A DNA stretch of 64,000 nucleotides from Dama dama (taxonomy: Eukaryota > Chordata > Mammalia > Artiodactyla > Cervidae): assembly GCF_033118175.1 (NCBI RefSeq), contig NC_083704.1:47394501-47458500 (forward strand), in the 5' to 3' direction. This document shows positions 52,332-64,000 of the stretch, in pieces (position 1 is the stretch's first letter; the number at the start of each line of letters is the position of its first letter). The notes beneath the pieces were generated by a model, which did no database searches, was not told the DNA's origin, and saw nothing but the letters and a program-made list of their open reading frames with translations. A program made the translations under genes and the position numbers.

Positions 52332-55300
52332 TTCACATCTGGCCTATTCAAAAGTAAGTAACACACAATAAAAATTTAGGAGGGGACACGTCAGAACATC
52401 CACGCTTCCCGTGCACTTTCTGATGTCCTCCCAAAGATGTGGAGGACACGTGTGCAGGCTAGAATGGGAGCCCCAGGAGGGCAGGGACCGTATCCCCAGC
52501 ACCCAGACTGGGGCCTGACCCATTTTCAAGGGCTCTAGAAGTCACCTCTCAATTAGAGGTCCCCACCCAGTTCTGTCTCATGAACAACATGGTTTATTTT
52601 CCATAGAATTAAAAAAATATTTCAAGTTCCATCATCCTCCCCAGTAGAGAAGATAACTCCTGCTAGGATCTGTTGGTCAGGTGTGGCCGTTTGTCACCTG
52701 CGGACTCAGTCACTTGTGTTAAGTGTGCATCTCACTAACATAAAAAGGACTCTTCTTCAAGAAAAAGCATACATCTGGCAAATCATGGTCTTCTTTATAT
52801 TTCCTGTGAAACAGAGAGCTCTGCCCCATACACCTCTATCAGCTGATGTGTACTTCAATTGTATAATGATTTCATGATGGCACATATGACCTCACAACCA
52901 CTGAGCGTGGGGGTCAGCCAACATCTTCCACAAAGGGCAGATGATATATAGTTCAGTGATGTGGGTCATAGGTCTCTGTCACAATTACTCAAGCTGCCTC
53001 TGCAGTCAGGCCATACAACGTGAAGTGAATGGGTGTGACCATATCCCAGTAAGATTTTATTGTGAAAAACAGGCTTCAGGTTGTAATTTGCTAACCTTTG
53101 GCACAGTATACCAACCCCATCAAACAGGCATGGTGAGAGCTTTATCCACTACTAATAGGCTGAGGCAACAAAGGCACAGAGAGGTTGAGTAACAGATTTC
53201 TGACTTGGACCCACTCTCTTTGCTCCTAATTCCACATTCTCTCTCTCTCTCTCTCTTTTTTTTCAAATGGCCTTTCCTCAGATTTTGTAACATCTTTGCT
53301 GTTAAACAACCACATTCATCGCCCCAAATTTCTTCATGAAGATGTGATGTCTCCATTTAGATGTTTGGTCTCTTATGAGAGGCTTGGTGGAACAAGCTCC
53401 TTAGCCTAGAGGACTAAGGCATCTGAAGATGGTCCTTTCAATTCCATACACACTCTGTCTGGGGACAGTCCTGAGTCTACACTGACGAAAGCTGCTGCCT
53501 TCCAGTGGCATGAGCTCTGTCTGTGTTTCTGATTCAACTCTTCCCTCAGCTTCTCAGTCACTGTAAACAGCTTTTTTCTAGCCCACTTATATCACTCACT
53601 GGCCTCTTTCTCCTCCTAGAACCAGACCTCCTTGAGGATAGGAATAATGCTACATGTGTGTTCTCAGTGCCTAGAATAGCACAGGATACAAATAAGTTAC
53701 AAATGAATTAATAAAAGTCAAAGTTACAAAATGGGTTCAATCCTGTTTGTTTTAGGGACAGCCATCCCCAATGATGTTGACTATTTTCTCTTTCAATAAT
53801 TATAAAACTCCCAAGAGGAGTCACCTATTTAATGCTGGTTACAGTTTATGATGCTAAAAAGGCCTCACTGTCAAGGGGTAAGCAAATTCATGGCAGAGTG
53901 AAGGGAATTTTACAGATCTGTTTGAAGACTGTGGGTCACAAAAGAGTTGAAGAGTTGTCAGATTCAAGAGGACTTGCCTTCATCACATAAAGAGTGCTGA
54001 GGGTCACCATGAATTCTGATTCCTGAGCCGCAGGAAGTTAATTACATGATGTTTTTTTTAGTCTAGGAATTAGGACATTTTATGCCCAAAGCTATATTAT
54101 GTCACCGACTCTGACACTGGAGATGGGAGGTTCAACTTGAAGATATGATCATCAAAAAGAAACCTCATTAAAAAAAAAAAACCTCATGGCTTCATCAGTG
54201 CCTGCTATGGACATCACAGTCAGTTTTGGGGAAGGTACTATCTGGCTCCAGTCTTCATTCAATGGCAGAATAAACTCTTTGCTAAGGAGATTTTGCAGAG
54301 CAGCATCAATTTAGCAAGTCTTGGACTTGTTACAGAGACTCCTGCACATTTTCCCTGATGAGGTCAAATACAGACAGGCCCTGAGTGAAGACACTAATGT
54401 TTTCTGAGGTGTCTATACAGGTCTGGCCATTATTCCTACCTCTATGACATCCTTCATCTGACAAAGGACTTGTTTTTAAAAAGGCAGTTGCCTACTCTGC
54501 TGGGGTTTGCTCACAGGATGCTCTATGTGCCCAAGGGGAAAGCTGGGCACAGAAAAACTGAAGCCTTATGAGCCTGGAATCACCAATGACTGAACATCAA
54601 CTAAGGGGTAGAACATGGGGCATCCCTAAGCACAGGGCCCACACAACAGATATTTGCAAGATGACTTCAGGGAGCAGAACGCTCAGGGCTATCTGACACC
54701 AGGTAACACTCCCATACAACCTGAGAAAGTCATCTCTTTTTTCAGTTCTTTTCCCGCCTTGCTTAGGTCAAAGAGAAACTCTGAGGGTGGTTATTAAATA
54801 GCTATCTAACTCCTGAGCCTCCTGCAGGGAACAGTATCTAGCTATTTAATAACACTGTTTCTTTGTGTTGATTTTTGTGGATATTTTCAATTTATGGTAG
54901 TGATGCAAATTAATTTAAAAGGAGGAACTAATTTAAAGAAAAATGCTAACTAGGTGATACATGGATCTGGTGAACATCTTGGTGGTGACACACAAATGGC
55001 TGCCAGGGTAGATGTAAGTGATGGACTGGCCCCGGGCTGGGGGCGGGGTGCTCTGGCTGACCCTTTCACACACTGACTATGAGGCCTTGGTTTCCTCATC
55101 TATTAATGAGAACATTCATCCAAAACATCTTTTCTGTCTTTTCCTACTCTGGTGACTTAAAACACTTCTGAAATTATGCCAGATAACTGAAGAGTAGGAT
55201 CTGGCTTGCCCAGCAGGAGAATCTTATTTCCTGTTACATTCTCCCTGGAACCTAAAACAGTATCTGGGAAATATTAATACTTGGTGCTTGGTAATGTTTG

Positions 55301-55867
55301 AGTATTTGATAACACTTGAATAGATTGAAAAAGAAAAATGCACTCGCTTTACATATCTGGTGCATCAGGTGAGGATCCCAACACTTAAAGACAGTGATTT
55401 TAGCGGCTCTGCAGCAGTCTGAAACAAGGGACCGCGGGAAGGAGAGCTCACCTTTATGGCATGAGGCAGGGTAACACACTCTCACCCAGAGACCTGAGCC
55501 TGCCATGTGGCCTTCCCCTGGTATCATCTAAGTTGTGCATTTGAGGCCTTTATCTCTGAATGCAGGGACAAAGATTAATCAGACTCAGATAAACATCTGG
55601 ACTCAAGTTCCCAAGTTTAGTCTGGGGTGAGAGGTTAGGCGTAATGTGTCACAGTTGTCTTTTAACGTACTCACTGACCTTTAAAACCCGTCCAAGTTCT
55701 GACATGTTAAATCTTAAGATATAAAGCAAAATTCCAAACACAGAATATAAAACACTTTCACAGAATCTTGCCTTCTCCTAGACATCTACTCATAGTCCAT
55801 CAGACTTGACAAACTAATGTCCTGTGATCTCTTCAAAATAAGGATTTTTTTTAAAAAACTATAGCAA

Positions 55868-56104
55868 AAATACTTTGGCCACCAGATGCGAAGCCCTGAC
55901 TCATTGGAAAAGACCCTGATGCTAGGAAAGATTGAAGGCAGGAAGAGAAGGGGACGAAAGAAGATGACATGGTTGGATGGCATCACCGACTCAATGGACG
56001 TGAGTTTGAGCAAGCTCCGGGAGTTGGTGATGGACAGGGAAGCCTGGCATGCTGCAGTCCATGGGGTCACAAAGAGTTGGAACATGACTAAGTGACTGAA
56101 CAAC
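55868..56104 (+). mobile_element. BovB LINE 3' fragment
   Basis: Encodes the terminal BovB segment (EKTLMLGKIEGRKRRGRKKM, TWLDGITDSMDVSLSKLREL) and ends 'gactaagtgactgaacaa'. It is much shorter than the 45.5-kb copy. Confidence 0.9.
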
Positions 56105-58184
56105 AAAATAGCAAAAATAATGACCATGGTCACTACCACCATAGCCAACGACAGAAAAGCAACAGCCTCCAAGTACTAAGGGACTATCGCATGCCAGGTT
56201 CTGTGTAGATGGTTTATATACATCCTCTCATTTTTTCCCCCACAATGCTGAGAGTAGGAAGCACTTCTCCCACCTTCAAGATGGAGGAATAAAGATTAAA
56301 GAAGTTAACAAATACCCCCAAGGTCACCTAACTGGTACGTGGCATGGGCTGCATTTCAATCCAGTCCTGCAGGTGTGTCTGGTTCTTTGCCTTCTCTCAG
56401 CACTTACTAAGCAGATATTTATTGTGCATCAGTTACATAAAAGGCACAGAGTTCACTGTCCCCTTTGACATTCTTTGTACTTCTCCAGAAGTATCCTGAG
56501 AGCAAGTAACATGCTAACTTTGTAAGTTAACAAGTTATCTCCTTATTCTTACTGGTGTCTTTTAAAAACTGACCAGTGCTGCTTATAATTTTTTTTAATT
56601 CTGCAATATGAAAATTCTTTCCAAAGAATATACTCTAGAAATCTGAGTATAAAATGCCAGCTGTTGAAACTAGACTCTTGTAAAGATAAACCAGTTTCTC
56701 AAATCTATCAGTAATGATCAATAGCTAAAAAAAAACATAAAGGCACTAAGACTCGCTTGTGTGGAAGTCCCAGGATTGAAGAGAGAAAATAATTAGAGAC
56801 ACAAGCAGTTCACACTCCTTGTCATATCTGTCTCCTCCATAACGTTCCAAGGAAGCAGTTAAGCTTGTCCAGTCCATCACTGAAAGCGTGGCATGACCCT
56901 GGGATCATTGCCATGAGATGCTCACCTTTCTCCTCCTGGCCTCGTCTCCCCTTCACTCTGGCTAAGCCCACTCTTCCTCTGTACTCTGCAGCTCTGGCAG
57001 CCCTGATGTATAAACAAGCCATGCTATGAGCATGCTTGGCCTGGTTCCTAAAATTCTCTGCTCCCTCTCCCCCCGGATATTCCCATGATGCTCTCCTTAC
57101 TCTCCCTGCTGAACAGTCCCATGATACACTCTTCATTGTCTTCCTTGAAGAATTCACCATATCTATACTCTCCACTACTACCAGGAAAGGCAAAAAGTCA
57201 ACATTTCTGGCCAGGACCTCCTTCCAGACTTTTCCAAAAGCCTGCTTGACTATCTCCACGATGCAAAAGTCCTACAATGTCCCAGAGGCATCTCTCCTTC
57301 TTCTCCTGACTTGCTGATTTCTGCCGACAGTGTCCCCACCAGTCTGGCCTCCCAGACTGACGTATCTTTCACTCTTCCTCCTTGCTCATCACTCCTGTCA
57401 TACGATGGCCAGGAGATGTCAGCACTGAAGGCAACTCATCTGAGTCTAGACAAACTGCACTGTTTATATATGGCTATTTACATTTCAATTAAGTAAATAA
57501 AATTCAAAGTTCAGTCCTTCAGTCATGTCCATCATGTCATTAAATCCTTGACAGTCACATATGAATAACAGCTAGTGTGTTGGACAGCACAGTTTTTGGG
57601 GGTTACGGCCACGAAAGCCCCTTACAACCAATTCCTTTGGCTTAACATTTACTAGGAATGTCTCAAGGGAGGAAACATTCCCACCAGATGTGAGAGTTCA
57701 TATGAGTCAGATCCCAGTTCCCTCAACCACCCTACCAGGCCTGGGTCCTCATCTCTCCTTGCTCCCGTTTCTGTGAAGGCTGCTCTGTCATACCCCATTC
57801 AGTTGTTACCAGCTGCCAGAAGAATCTTCGTAGTCCACACCAGGGACTGGGGCCTCTCATCTAGTGTAAATGCTGACCACCCTTATGATCCCAACTCAAC
57901 TTCCCGGCCTCACACCTCAGCACCCACAGCGCCTCAGGCCTCGTCTTTCTCATGCTGCCCACTTCGTGTGGGGCAAGCGCTCTCCCGCCCGCCCGCCTGA
58001 TGAACTCCTCTCTGCCTTCAGGACTGATTCAAGTGTTACTCTCCCCAGGAAAGCATCCCGCTGCCCAGAGGCCCAGGTCTTCTGACTCCCTTCAGACTCA
58101 GAGCCCTGCTCCCAGCACAGTATCTGAGAGAGGAGTAGGGGGTGGGGTTTGGATACATATCTTGAGCTTTAAAAATATTCAGGG

Positions 58185-58345
58185 GGGAACTTCCTTGCGG
58201 GTACAGGGGATAAGAATCTGCCTGCCAATGCAGAGGACACAGATTTGATCCCTGGTCTGGGAGGATTTCACATGCTGTGGAGCAACCAAGCCTGTGCACA
58301 GTAATGAAGACCCAGCTCAGTCAGAAAAAGAAAAGCAAAACAAAA
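58185..58345 (+). mobile_element. CHR-type SINE
   Basis: 'gggaacttccttgcgggtac', 'tttgatccctggtctggga' and 'aatgaagacccagctcag', with an A-rich tail. Confidence 0.85.
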
Positions 58346-58520
58346 AATTTTTGGTTCCAATCCACTCCCACCAGACCTACTCAACTAGCGAACACCCTGC
58401 CTGCTAAGAGGCTGGCCTGAAGAAGGCTGCCAGGGAGCTTACAGAGTAGCTCCCATCACATTAAGGGCTGTTTCTTTTCTTTTTTTTTTGCAACCTATGA
58501 TGTGAAAAACCCATACTCAC

Positions 58521-58571
58521 TCTTCAAAGAGCACAGCCTTCTTTCCCAACTGCTACTGGCTCCGGCAGAAG
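58521..58571 (-). other. ABHD6: Candidate noncoding 5'UTR exon of ABHD6
   Basis: On the gene strand a pyrimidine-rich acceptor (TCTCCTTTTCAG, AG at 58573-58572) is followed by 51 nt and then a consensus donor (AAGA|GTGAGT at 58520). It contains no ATG, and lies between the start-codon exon and the expected upstream promoter. I recall that human ABHD6 has two noncoding 5' exons besides eight coding ones, which this would fit. This is inference from splice signals. Confidence 0.45.
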
Positions 58572-59009
58572 CTGAAAAGGAGACTCTGGAATCACAAGTA
58601 AGAAAATGACAAAGCATATCATATCAGAGAATATGAATTAAGTGCTAACAGTTGGCAATAATGCCAGCCTTGCTTGAGGCAGAGCCTGTTCTCCTTTGCA
58701 AGGACAAAGTGCAAATATCCTATGGTTTTAAAGCTGCCTCTGGTTCGGGTCATTTCCCCCAGTTAAGCAACCTGTACAAAGGACAGGCAGGGCATGTGAG
58801 ATAAATAGCCTAGCCAGGAGGCCATGAAAGTTGAAGAAGCATTCTGTGATGAAGACAAAGTGTGGGACTGAGCTGGTGATTACTATGTTGCACAAATGAG
58901 AGAGGCAATAAGGGAAACAGGCATGCTTGGGTGAGAGGGGCTTCTGGAGGCTTCAAACTTAACTAAGACCTTCAAACAAAGATTAAAACTCCCCTCTCTG
59001 TCTGGGGTT

Positions 59010-59452
59010 CGGTTCAGTTGCTCAGTCGTGTCCAGCTCTTCACAACCCCACGGACTGCAGCACGCTAGGCTTCCCTGATCATCACCAACTCCCCAAGCTT
59101 GCTCAAACTCATGTCCATTGAGTCAGTGATGCCATCCAACCATCTCATCCTCTGTCGTCCCCTTCTCCTCCTGCCTTCAATCTTTCCCAGCATCAGGGTT
59201 TTTCAAATGAGTCAGTTTTTCACATCAGATGGCCTGACTATTGAAGTTTCAGCTTCAGCATCAGTCCTTCCAATGAATATTCAGGACTGATTTCCTTTAG
59301 GATGGATTGGTTGGATCTCCTTGCAGTCCAAGAGTCTCCAACACCACAGTTCAAAAGCATAAATTCTTTGGCGCTCAGCTTTCTAACTCTCACATCCATA
59401 CATGACTACTGGAAAAAGCATAGCTTTGACTAGACGGACCTTCGTTGGAAAA
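59010..59452 (-). mobile_element. BovB LINE 3' end with 12-bp target-site duplication
   Basis: The plus strand is the complement of the BovB 3' part ('ccaccaactccccaagcttg'-like text through 'agctttctaactctcacatc'). The repeat ctgtctggggtt flanks it at 58998-59009 and 59453-59464. Confidence 0.9.
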
Positions 59453-59704
59453 CTGTCTGGGGTTAGGGCTACCTAAAAGCTCTACTCAGAAAAAAAGAGA
59501 GGAAGCTGGCAACCAATGGGCAAATGAATACAATATTTCTACTAGAATGGCAAACAAGAGGGGACTACAAAGCGCCAAAGCAGGGCTGGACTGTGCAGAG
59601 ATGCTGACCAAGGCACCACAGCAGAAAAATGAGGAGACGGGCAGATGGGTAATGGAATGTAAATCCACAAAACCCCTGAATTATTCCAGAGGGATCAAAG
59701 AGTT

Positions 59705-59725
59705 AAACAAAAGGGGGGGGGGGGA
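59705..59725. repeat. Poly(G) run
   Basis: About fourteen consecutive G bases within 'aacaaaagggggggggggggaag'-type context, a stretch prone to sequencing error. Confidence 0.9.
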
Positions 59726-60561
59726 AGTATGAAAGTTCTAGAAGAAAACATGAGAACTCTGAAAAAATCTTTCTCAGTAAGATATAAAATCTAGAGGCCA
59801 TAACATAAAGATTAATAAGCTGACTGCATAAAAATCTTTTTAAATGACCCATGGAAAGGGATAGCATGAACAGGATTAAAATCTGTTGATACATTATCAG
59901 GCAACAGACTAATAAAGGGTTCCTACAAATCAATAAAAACAACAGAATCCAATAGAAAAATGGGCAAAAGATCTGAACAGATAATTGAACAGGAAGGAAA
60001 TACAAATGACTCTTAGCTAAAAAGATGCTCAATCTTAACCTCATTTACAAGAGAAATACAAATTAAACCTCCAAGGTGATGGTGATCTCTGTTTACCACA
60101 ACAAAAAGTGTAACAACAGACAGTTTTGCTGGGGCTGTAGGGTTGCCCTCAGCAACATATAAATTTACATTCCCATCAACAAAATCTACAGATGGCATTT
60201 TGGAAAAACCTGCAGCAATGTAAAATACACATACCTTTGATCAAATCATCTCTAATCATCTCTAATTTCCAGGAATTTATTTATGCTCATACCTGAACAT
60301 ATGTGAGAATAAGTTTGTGCAGGGTTATTTGTTATAGTATTACTTATCATGTCAAAAAACATGGAACTTGCATGCCCACTCATAAGGGACATGTTAAGTA
60401 AATGATGGTACAACTTTATAAACAAGTTATAGTGTATAGTCATTAAATGCAAATAAAACTAATATAAGCCATTACATATTACAGGTTGGGCATAAAGTGA
60501 AATAAATAGGCTGAGCACTTCCAGACAATAATTATATATATAAGCCATTAAAATAATGAAG

Positions 60562-60771
60562 TGAAGTGAAGTGGCTCAGTCATGTCCGACTCTTTGGGAC
60601 CCCGTGGACTATAGCCTACCAGGCTCCTCCATCCTTGGGATTTTCCAGGCTAGAATACTGGAGTGGGTTGCCATTTCCTTCTCCAGGGGATCTTCCTGAC
60701 CCAGGCATTGAACCCAGGTCTCCTGCATTGCAGGCAGACGCTTTACTGCCTGAGCCACCAGGGAAGCTGTC
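60562..60771 (-). mobile_element. Bov-tA/BOV-A2-type SINE
   Basis: The plus strand runs 'gaagtggctcagtcatgtcc' through 'ctgagccaccagggaagct', preceded by a short (GAAGT)n. Confidence 0.9.
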
Positions 60772-61091
60772 AGTTCTCTTTGTCTCTGTGGCTAATGACC
60801 TCCAAGGTACATTGTTAACTTAAAAAAGCAAGGACCAGAAGAGAATGGGTAGGATAACATCTCTTGCATTGTGAGAAAGAGAGAAAAATATGCGTGTTGT
60901 TGCTTATGTACGTGTAAAGCGTTTCTGAATGGATGCAGAAGCAGCTGAGAACCACACGAGTGGGGCGGGGAAGGGAAGCTGAGAGGCTGGGGTGGAGATG
61001 AGGGAGACTTTTCACTGACATGAATCACACCTCTTGAGTTGCTACCATGTGCGTGTACAAGGTTTTCCCTCTTTAATTAAAAAATACGACA

Positions 61092-61440
61092 TGGGGCTTC
61101 CATGGTGGCTCTGTGGTAAAGAATCCCCCTGCCAATGCAGGAGATCCCTGCAGGGATCTCAGGTTTGATCCCTGGTCTGGGAAGATCCCTGCAGGCCAAG
61201 GATCAACTAAGCCCATGCACAACTATACGCTCCAGAACCCGGGAGCCACAACTACCAATTCCATGTGCTGCAACCACTGAAGCCTGTACCCCTAGGGCTT
61301 GTGTGCAACAGGAGAAGCCACCACAATGAGAAGACTGCACACCCAAGCTAAAGAGCAGTGCTCACTGCAACTAGAGAAAAGCCCACGCAGCAACAAAGAC
61401 CCGGCAGAGCCAAGAATAATCAACTTTTAAAAAACAAAAT
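61092..61440 (+). mobile_element. CHR-type SINE, near full length
   Basis: 'ggggcttccatggtggctct' head, an internal 'gatccctgcagg' duplication, the full 'gagaagccaccacaatgaga' body and an A-rich tail ending near 61445. Confidence 0.88.
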
Positions 61441-61474
61441 AAAAAATATAAACTCCTCAAATGCAATGGTCTAC

Positions 61475-61615
61475 CCTACACAGTCCAATACAGTAGCCAT
61501 TAGCCACATGATGGCTGTTTAAATTTAAACTGATCGAAACTGAGTAAAATATAAAAATCAGTTCTTCAGCTGCACTAGTCACGTTTCACATGCTTAACAG
61601 TCACAGAAATTCTAT
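61475..61615. mobile_element. hAT-like nonautonomous DNA transposon relic
   Basis: Contains 'gtccaatacagtagccatta' and 'gccacatgatggctgtttaa', wording typical of a common mammalian MER element of the hAT group. Family name is uncertain. Confidence 0.5.
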
Positions 61616-62439
61616 CTCCTTTATAGTCCTGGGAAAGGTACTGGTACCTTTGCTCTGTACCAAATCACTAGCACCTGATTCCCCATGGGGGTTTTTGCTT
61701 TAAGAACCAGCCAAGCCCATGGTCCCCTCCCTTGCTTCTACCACCTCGGGCAGCACTATGGCCAAGGAAACTAGGCCGAGCCACACGGGGCCTGTGGACA
61801 GAGGGTCAGAGAACTGGAAAATCCTGCTACTCAATCCTCGGGAGAAGGGGCACAGCCGGAGGAGAGGCTGCCACATCAATCAGGGGCTCAGCTGGAAGGC
61901 AGGCAGCTTATATACCCTGTGGTATATCTTCTAAAAAATCGTACTGGCGAAGAGACAAGGCAATGAAACATGCGCCATGTGCCCTGAGCTAGCCCAGCAC
62001 CTTCAAAGCATCAGCCTCTGGGGTCAAGATGCAGCTGTGGTGACAGTCTAAAATAACCACCTGCCCGAAAACATGCTTTAAGCCAGGCAACCCTACGGGG
62101 ATACAAGCCAGTCTCTCACTGGATAAAAGAGAAGCCAAAAGCCACTTGATCCTTTACCTCTAAGGACCCAAGTCTTCAGGCTCTTGGGGAGCCTGGAACA
62201 AGCGTTCATTCGAACACTTCTCTACGAATTAGTGCCAGTGTATGCACTGTCCTTGGCTGAGGTCAATTCTCAAAGGTAAAGTGCTAGAAAGAGCATTACA
62301 GAAGTGACTATCTTTCACATGACTAAAAGAAATTAAAATAGCCCTCAATATGGGTATGTAGTGGCAGAGGCCTGAAATAGAACCTCAGATCCCCAAAACA
62401 CTCTCCCATTTCTCGAAGCTGTGCTCTGAAGTCAAGAGG

Positions 62440-62585
62440 AAAAGCGGGGTGGGGATGGGAGGGAGGCTTAAGAGGGAGGATATATACAGTTATGACTGAT
62501 TTGAGTTGTTGTATGTCAGAAACCAACACAACACTGTAAAACAATCATCATCCAATTAAAAAGTATGCTTAAAAGACTATTTTTT
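62440..62585 (+). mobile_element. Ruminant L1 3'UTR fragment
   Basis: 'gaggatatatacagttatga' through 'cagaaaccaacacaacactg' and 'atcatccaattaaaaagtat' resembles the ruminant L1 3' end, as seen in complement at 41.9-42.0 kb. Confidence 0.7.
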
Positions 62586-64000
62586 TAAAAAAGGAAAAGC
62601 AAGGAGATTACAGAGGGTTCTGACATTTCTAAAGGAGGGAAGTTGGTCTACAGTATTTTCTAACTGCAGGGACAAAGCTGGTGTGAGACAAAAAGGAGCT
62701 CTCTTATAAACAGCGGACACTTTGATCCTGAGAAGATTTCTGGCTTCCAGCATGAGGTCCAGCATTCAGAGCCCTTTGTGAGCTGGTCCCTACCTTCCTT
62801 AACCAGAAGCTCTTCCCCAGAGATCTCTGTAACTCGGGAAAATCAGTATCAGGAAAAAACTTCATAGTTAAGAATAAAACACAGTTTTGTTTAGAATTCT
62901 ATCCAAATAAGTAAAAATCAAAAGCTGTCAGTTCTAAGATCAATAGCAAATATGGAACAAAATAACTGCCACCTATGCTAATTCTTAGAACAAAGAATTA
63001 ATCTCATGCGGATTGCCTTAAGAGTATGCTAAATCCTTCCACTTCACATCTGGTTGTCACAGTGCTATCATTCAGGGGACATTTTTGCAAAAATATTTTA
63101 CTTACAGCTTTCCCAGAGGCTTCCCAATCCTTTGAGCTTCAAGTCCCTCCCTTCTCTTCATCAGTTAACAGGTCTCACATTGCCAGACTCCCACCCATTA
63201 CAATCTCCAAGCAGCCAAGTCAGTCAAGCAGCCCCTCAACATCCCTTGCTGTGATGTCATGAAATTCTGTCTCTGTCAACAGTTATAACTTCACTTTTCA
63301 AGGTAAGTCTCATATTTGTAAAATGTCCTTATGTCTTGGGAGGGACAGATAACTAAGACACGGATGCTCCAGGAGCCTGGTTGGACACCAGGGTTAAAAA
63401 GAGAGGAGGCATGATGGGGTGGGACCCAAGTGTGTAAGTGGCAAGTCCATCAATGGATATATTCCTGTTATAACTGCCATGTTCCCCCTAAAACCTGGAA
63501 ACTCCGGGGAATTTGTTACCAGACAAGCTGATAATCTGACCCTCTGGTGGGGGCACCTGAACTAACTTTGTATTTTTCTCCACTTCCCCATTTTCTGTTG
63601 ATCTGAACTATACACTCTATCTATCTCCATCTTCTAACAAATCATTCTGGCAGAACTAGGCGTTATCTCCTTCAGTTAACCTTCCCTCAGTCCCTCAGCG
63701 GTCAGTAACCTTGACTTCCTCCTCCATGCCAACAAGTATTTGTGATCTATGTCTTTTACTGTAATATGAAAACACTGGCTGCACCCTGCACTAGGCTGCA
63801 AGCTCCTTGAAGACAAGTCTTACTTCATCTCAGCACGTGCCACGGCACTTTAGCGTCACCACGCCATCCCTCGGGGGGCACTTAGTAGAATACCAAGCGA
63901 CAAACAGGCAAGCCAGGAATCACAGCGCCGCCCCACCAGTGCCGCCGGGGGCTATTTCTTCATTATGGTCGCTAACAAAACGAGCATTCCTCATCACAGT

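Larger units (their letters stand above)
51383..58520 (-). other. ABHD6: ABHD6 5'UTR intron
   Basis: No coding exon was recognised. It holds a Bov-tA SINE (52128-52331), a short (CT)n at 53239-53256, MIR/L2-like text (for example 53600-53710 and 56240-56350), a BovB fragment (55868-56104), L2-like text around 57000-57450, and a CHR SINE at 58185-58345. Confidence 0.7.
58572..64000 (-). other. ABHD6: Probable ABHD6 upstream intron or 5' flank
   Basis: No coding exon was recognised and no clear CpG island. It holds a BovB copy (59010-59452), a G-run at 59709-59723, old L1-like text at about 59750-60470, a Bov-tA SINE (60562-60771), a CHR SINE (61092-61440), a hAT-like relic (about 61475-61615), and a ruminant L1 3'UTR fragment (about 62440-62585). 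Sequence near 63890-63950 is moderately CpG-rich but too short to call a promoter. Confidence 0.6.

Noticed and set aside
63890..63960. ABHD6 promoter at the right end
   Set aside because: CpG density is raised only over a few tens of bases, and no donor or start signals are visible before the window ends.
1..64000. CRISPR arrays, toxin-antitoxin pairs or other prokaryotic defence systems
   Set aside because: The window is mammalian nuclear DNA; repeats are satellites and retroelements, not regularly spaced identical repeats.

Overview
The window looks like nuclear DNA from a ruminant mammal (cattle, sheep, goat or a close relative). The evidence is interrupted vertebrate genes with GT-AG introns, CpG-island promoters, and repeats specific to this lineage: BovB LINE fragments, Bov-tA/BOV-A2-type SINEs, cetartiodactyl CHR-type SINEs and a ruminant-type L1. 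I infer synteny with human 3p14.3 from the gene order ABHD6 - RPP14/HTD2 - PXK. All recognised genes lie on the minus strand, so transcription runs from high to low coordinates. Layout by region: 1-3471 is intron 1 of PXK. 3472-3573 is the first coding exon of PXK inside a CpG island (about 3140-3850). About 3900-9900 is the PXK to RPP14/HTD2 intergenic and 3' flank. 9950-13948 holds the RPP14 coding exons and, in the same last exon, the HTD2 reading frame. About 16400-16950 is the RPP14/HTD2 CpG-island promoter. About 17000-24800 is repeat-rich intergenic DNA with a solo LTR and a run of CHR SINEs. 25500-51348 carries all eight coding exons of ABHD6, and a probable 5'UTR exon lies at 58521-58571. 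The ABHD6 first exon and promoter were not seen and probably lie beyond 64000. The genes give coherent protein models. ABHD6 rebuilds to 337 residues with a Ser148/Asp278/His306 triad. RPP14 rebuilds to 124 residues over five coding exons. HTD2 is a 168-residue intronless frame starting 119 nt after the RPP14 stop; the bicistronic RPP14/HTD2 transcript is known in vertebrates and links an RNase P subunit to mitochondrial fatty-acid synthesis. Only the first 34 codons of PXK are inside the window. The introns and intergenic DNA hold retrocopies and nested transposons. The clearest are a NOP56 processed pseudogene split by an L1 with a 15-bp target-site duplication, a U6 snRNA retrocopy with a 12-bp duplication, a BovB fragment with a 210-codon open frame, an MLT1-like LTR interrupted by a SINE, and two degenerate ATCC-type satellites. 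I found no CRISPR array, operon or other prokaryotic-type system and no convincing new protein family. Most short open frames fall in repeats, UTRs or the opposite strand of real exons.
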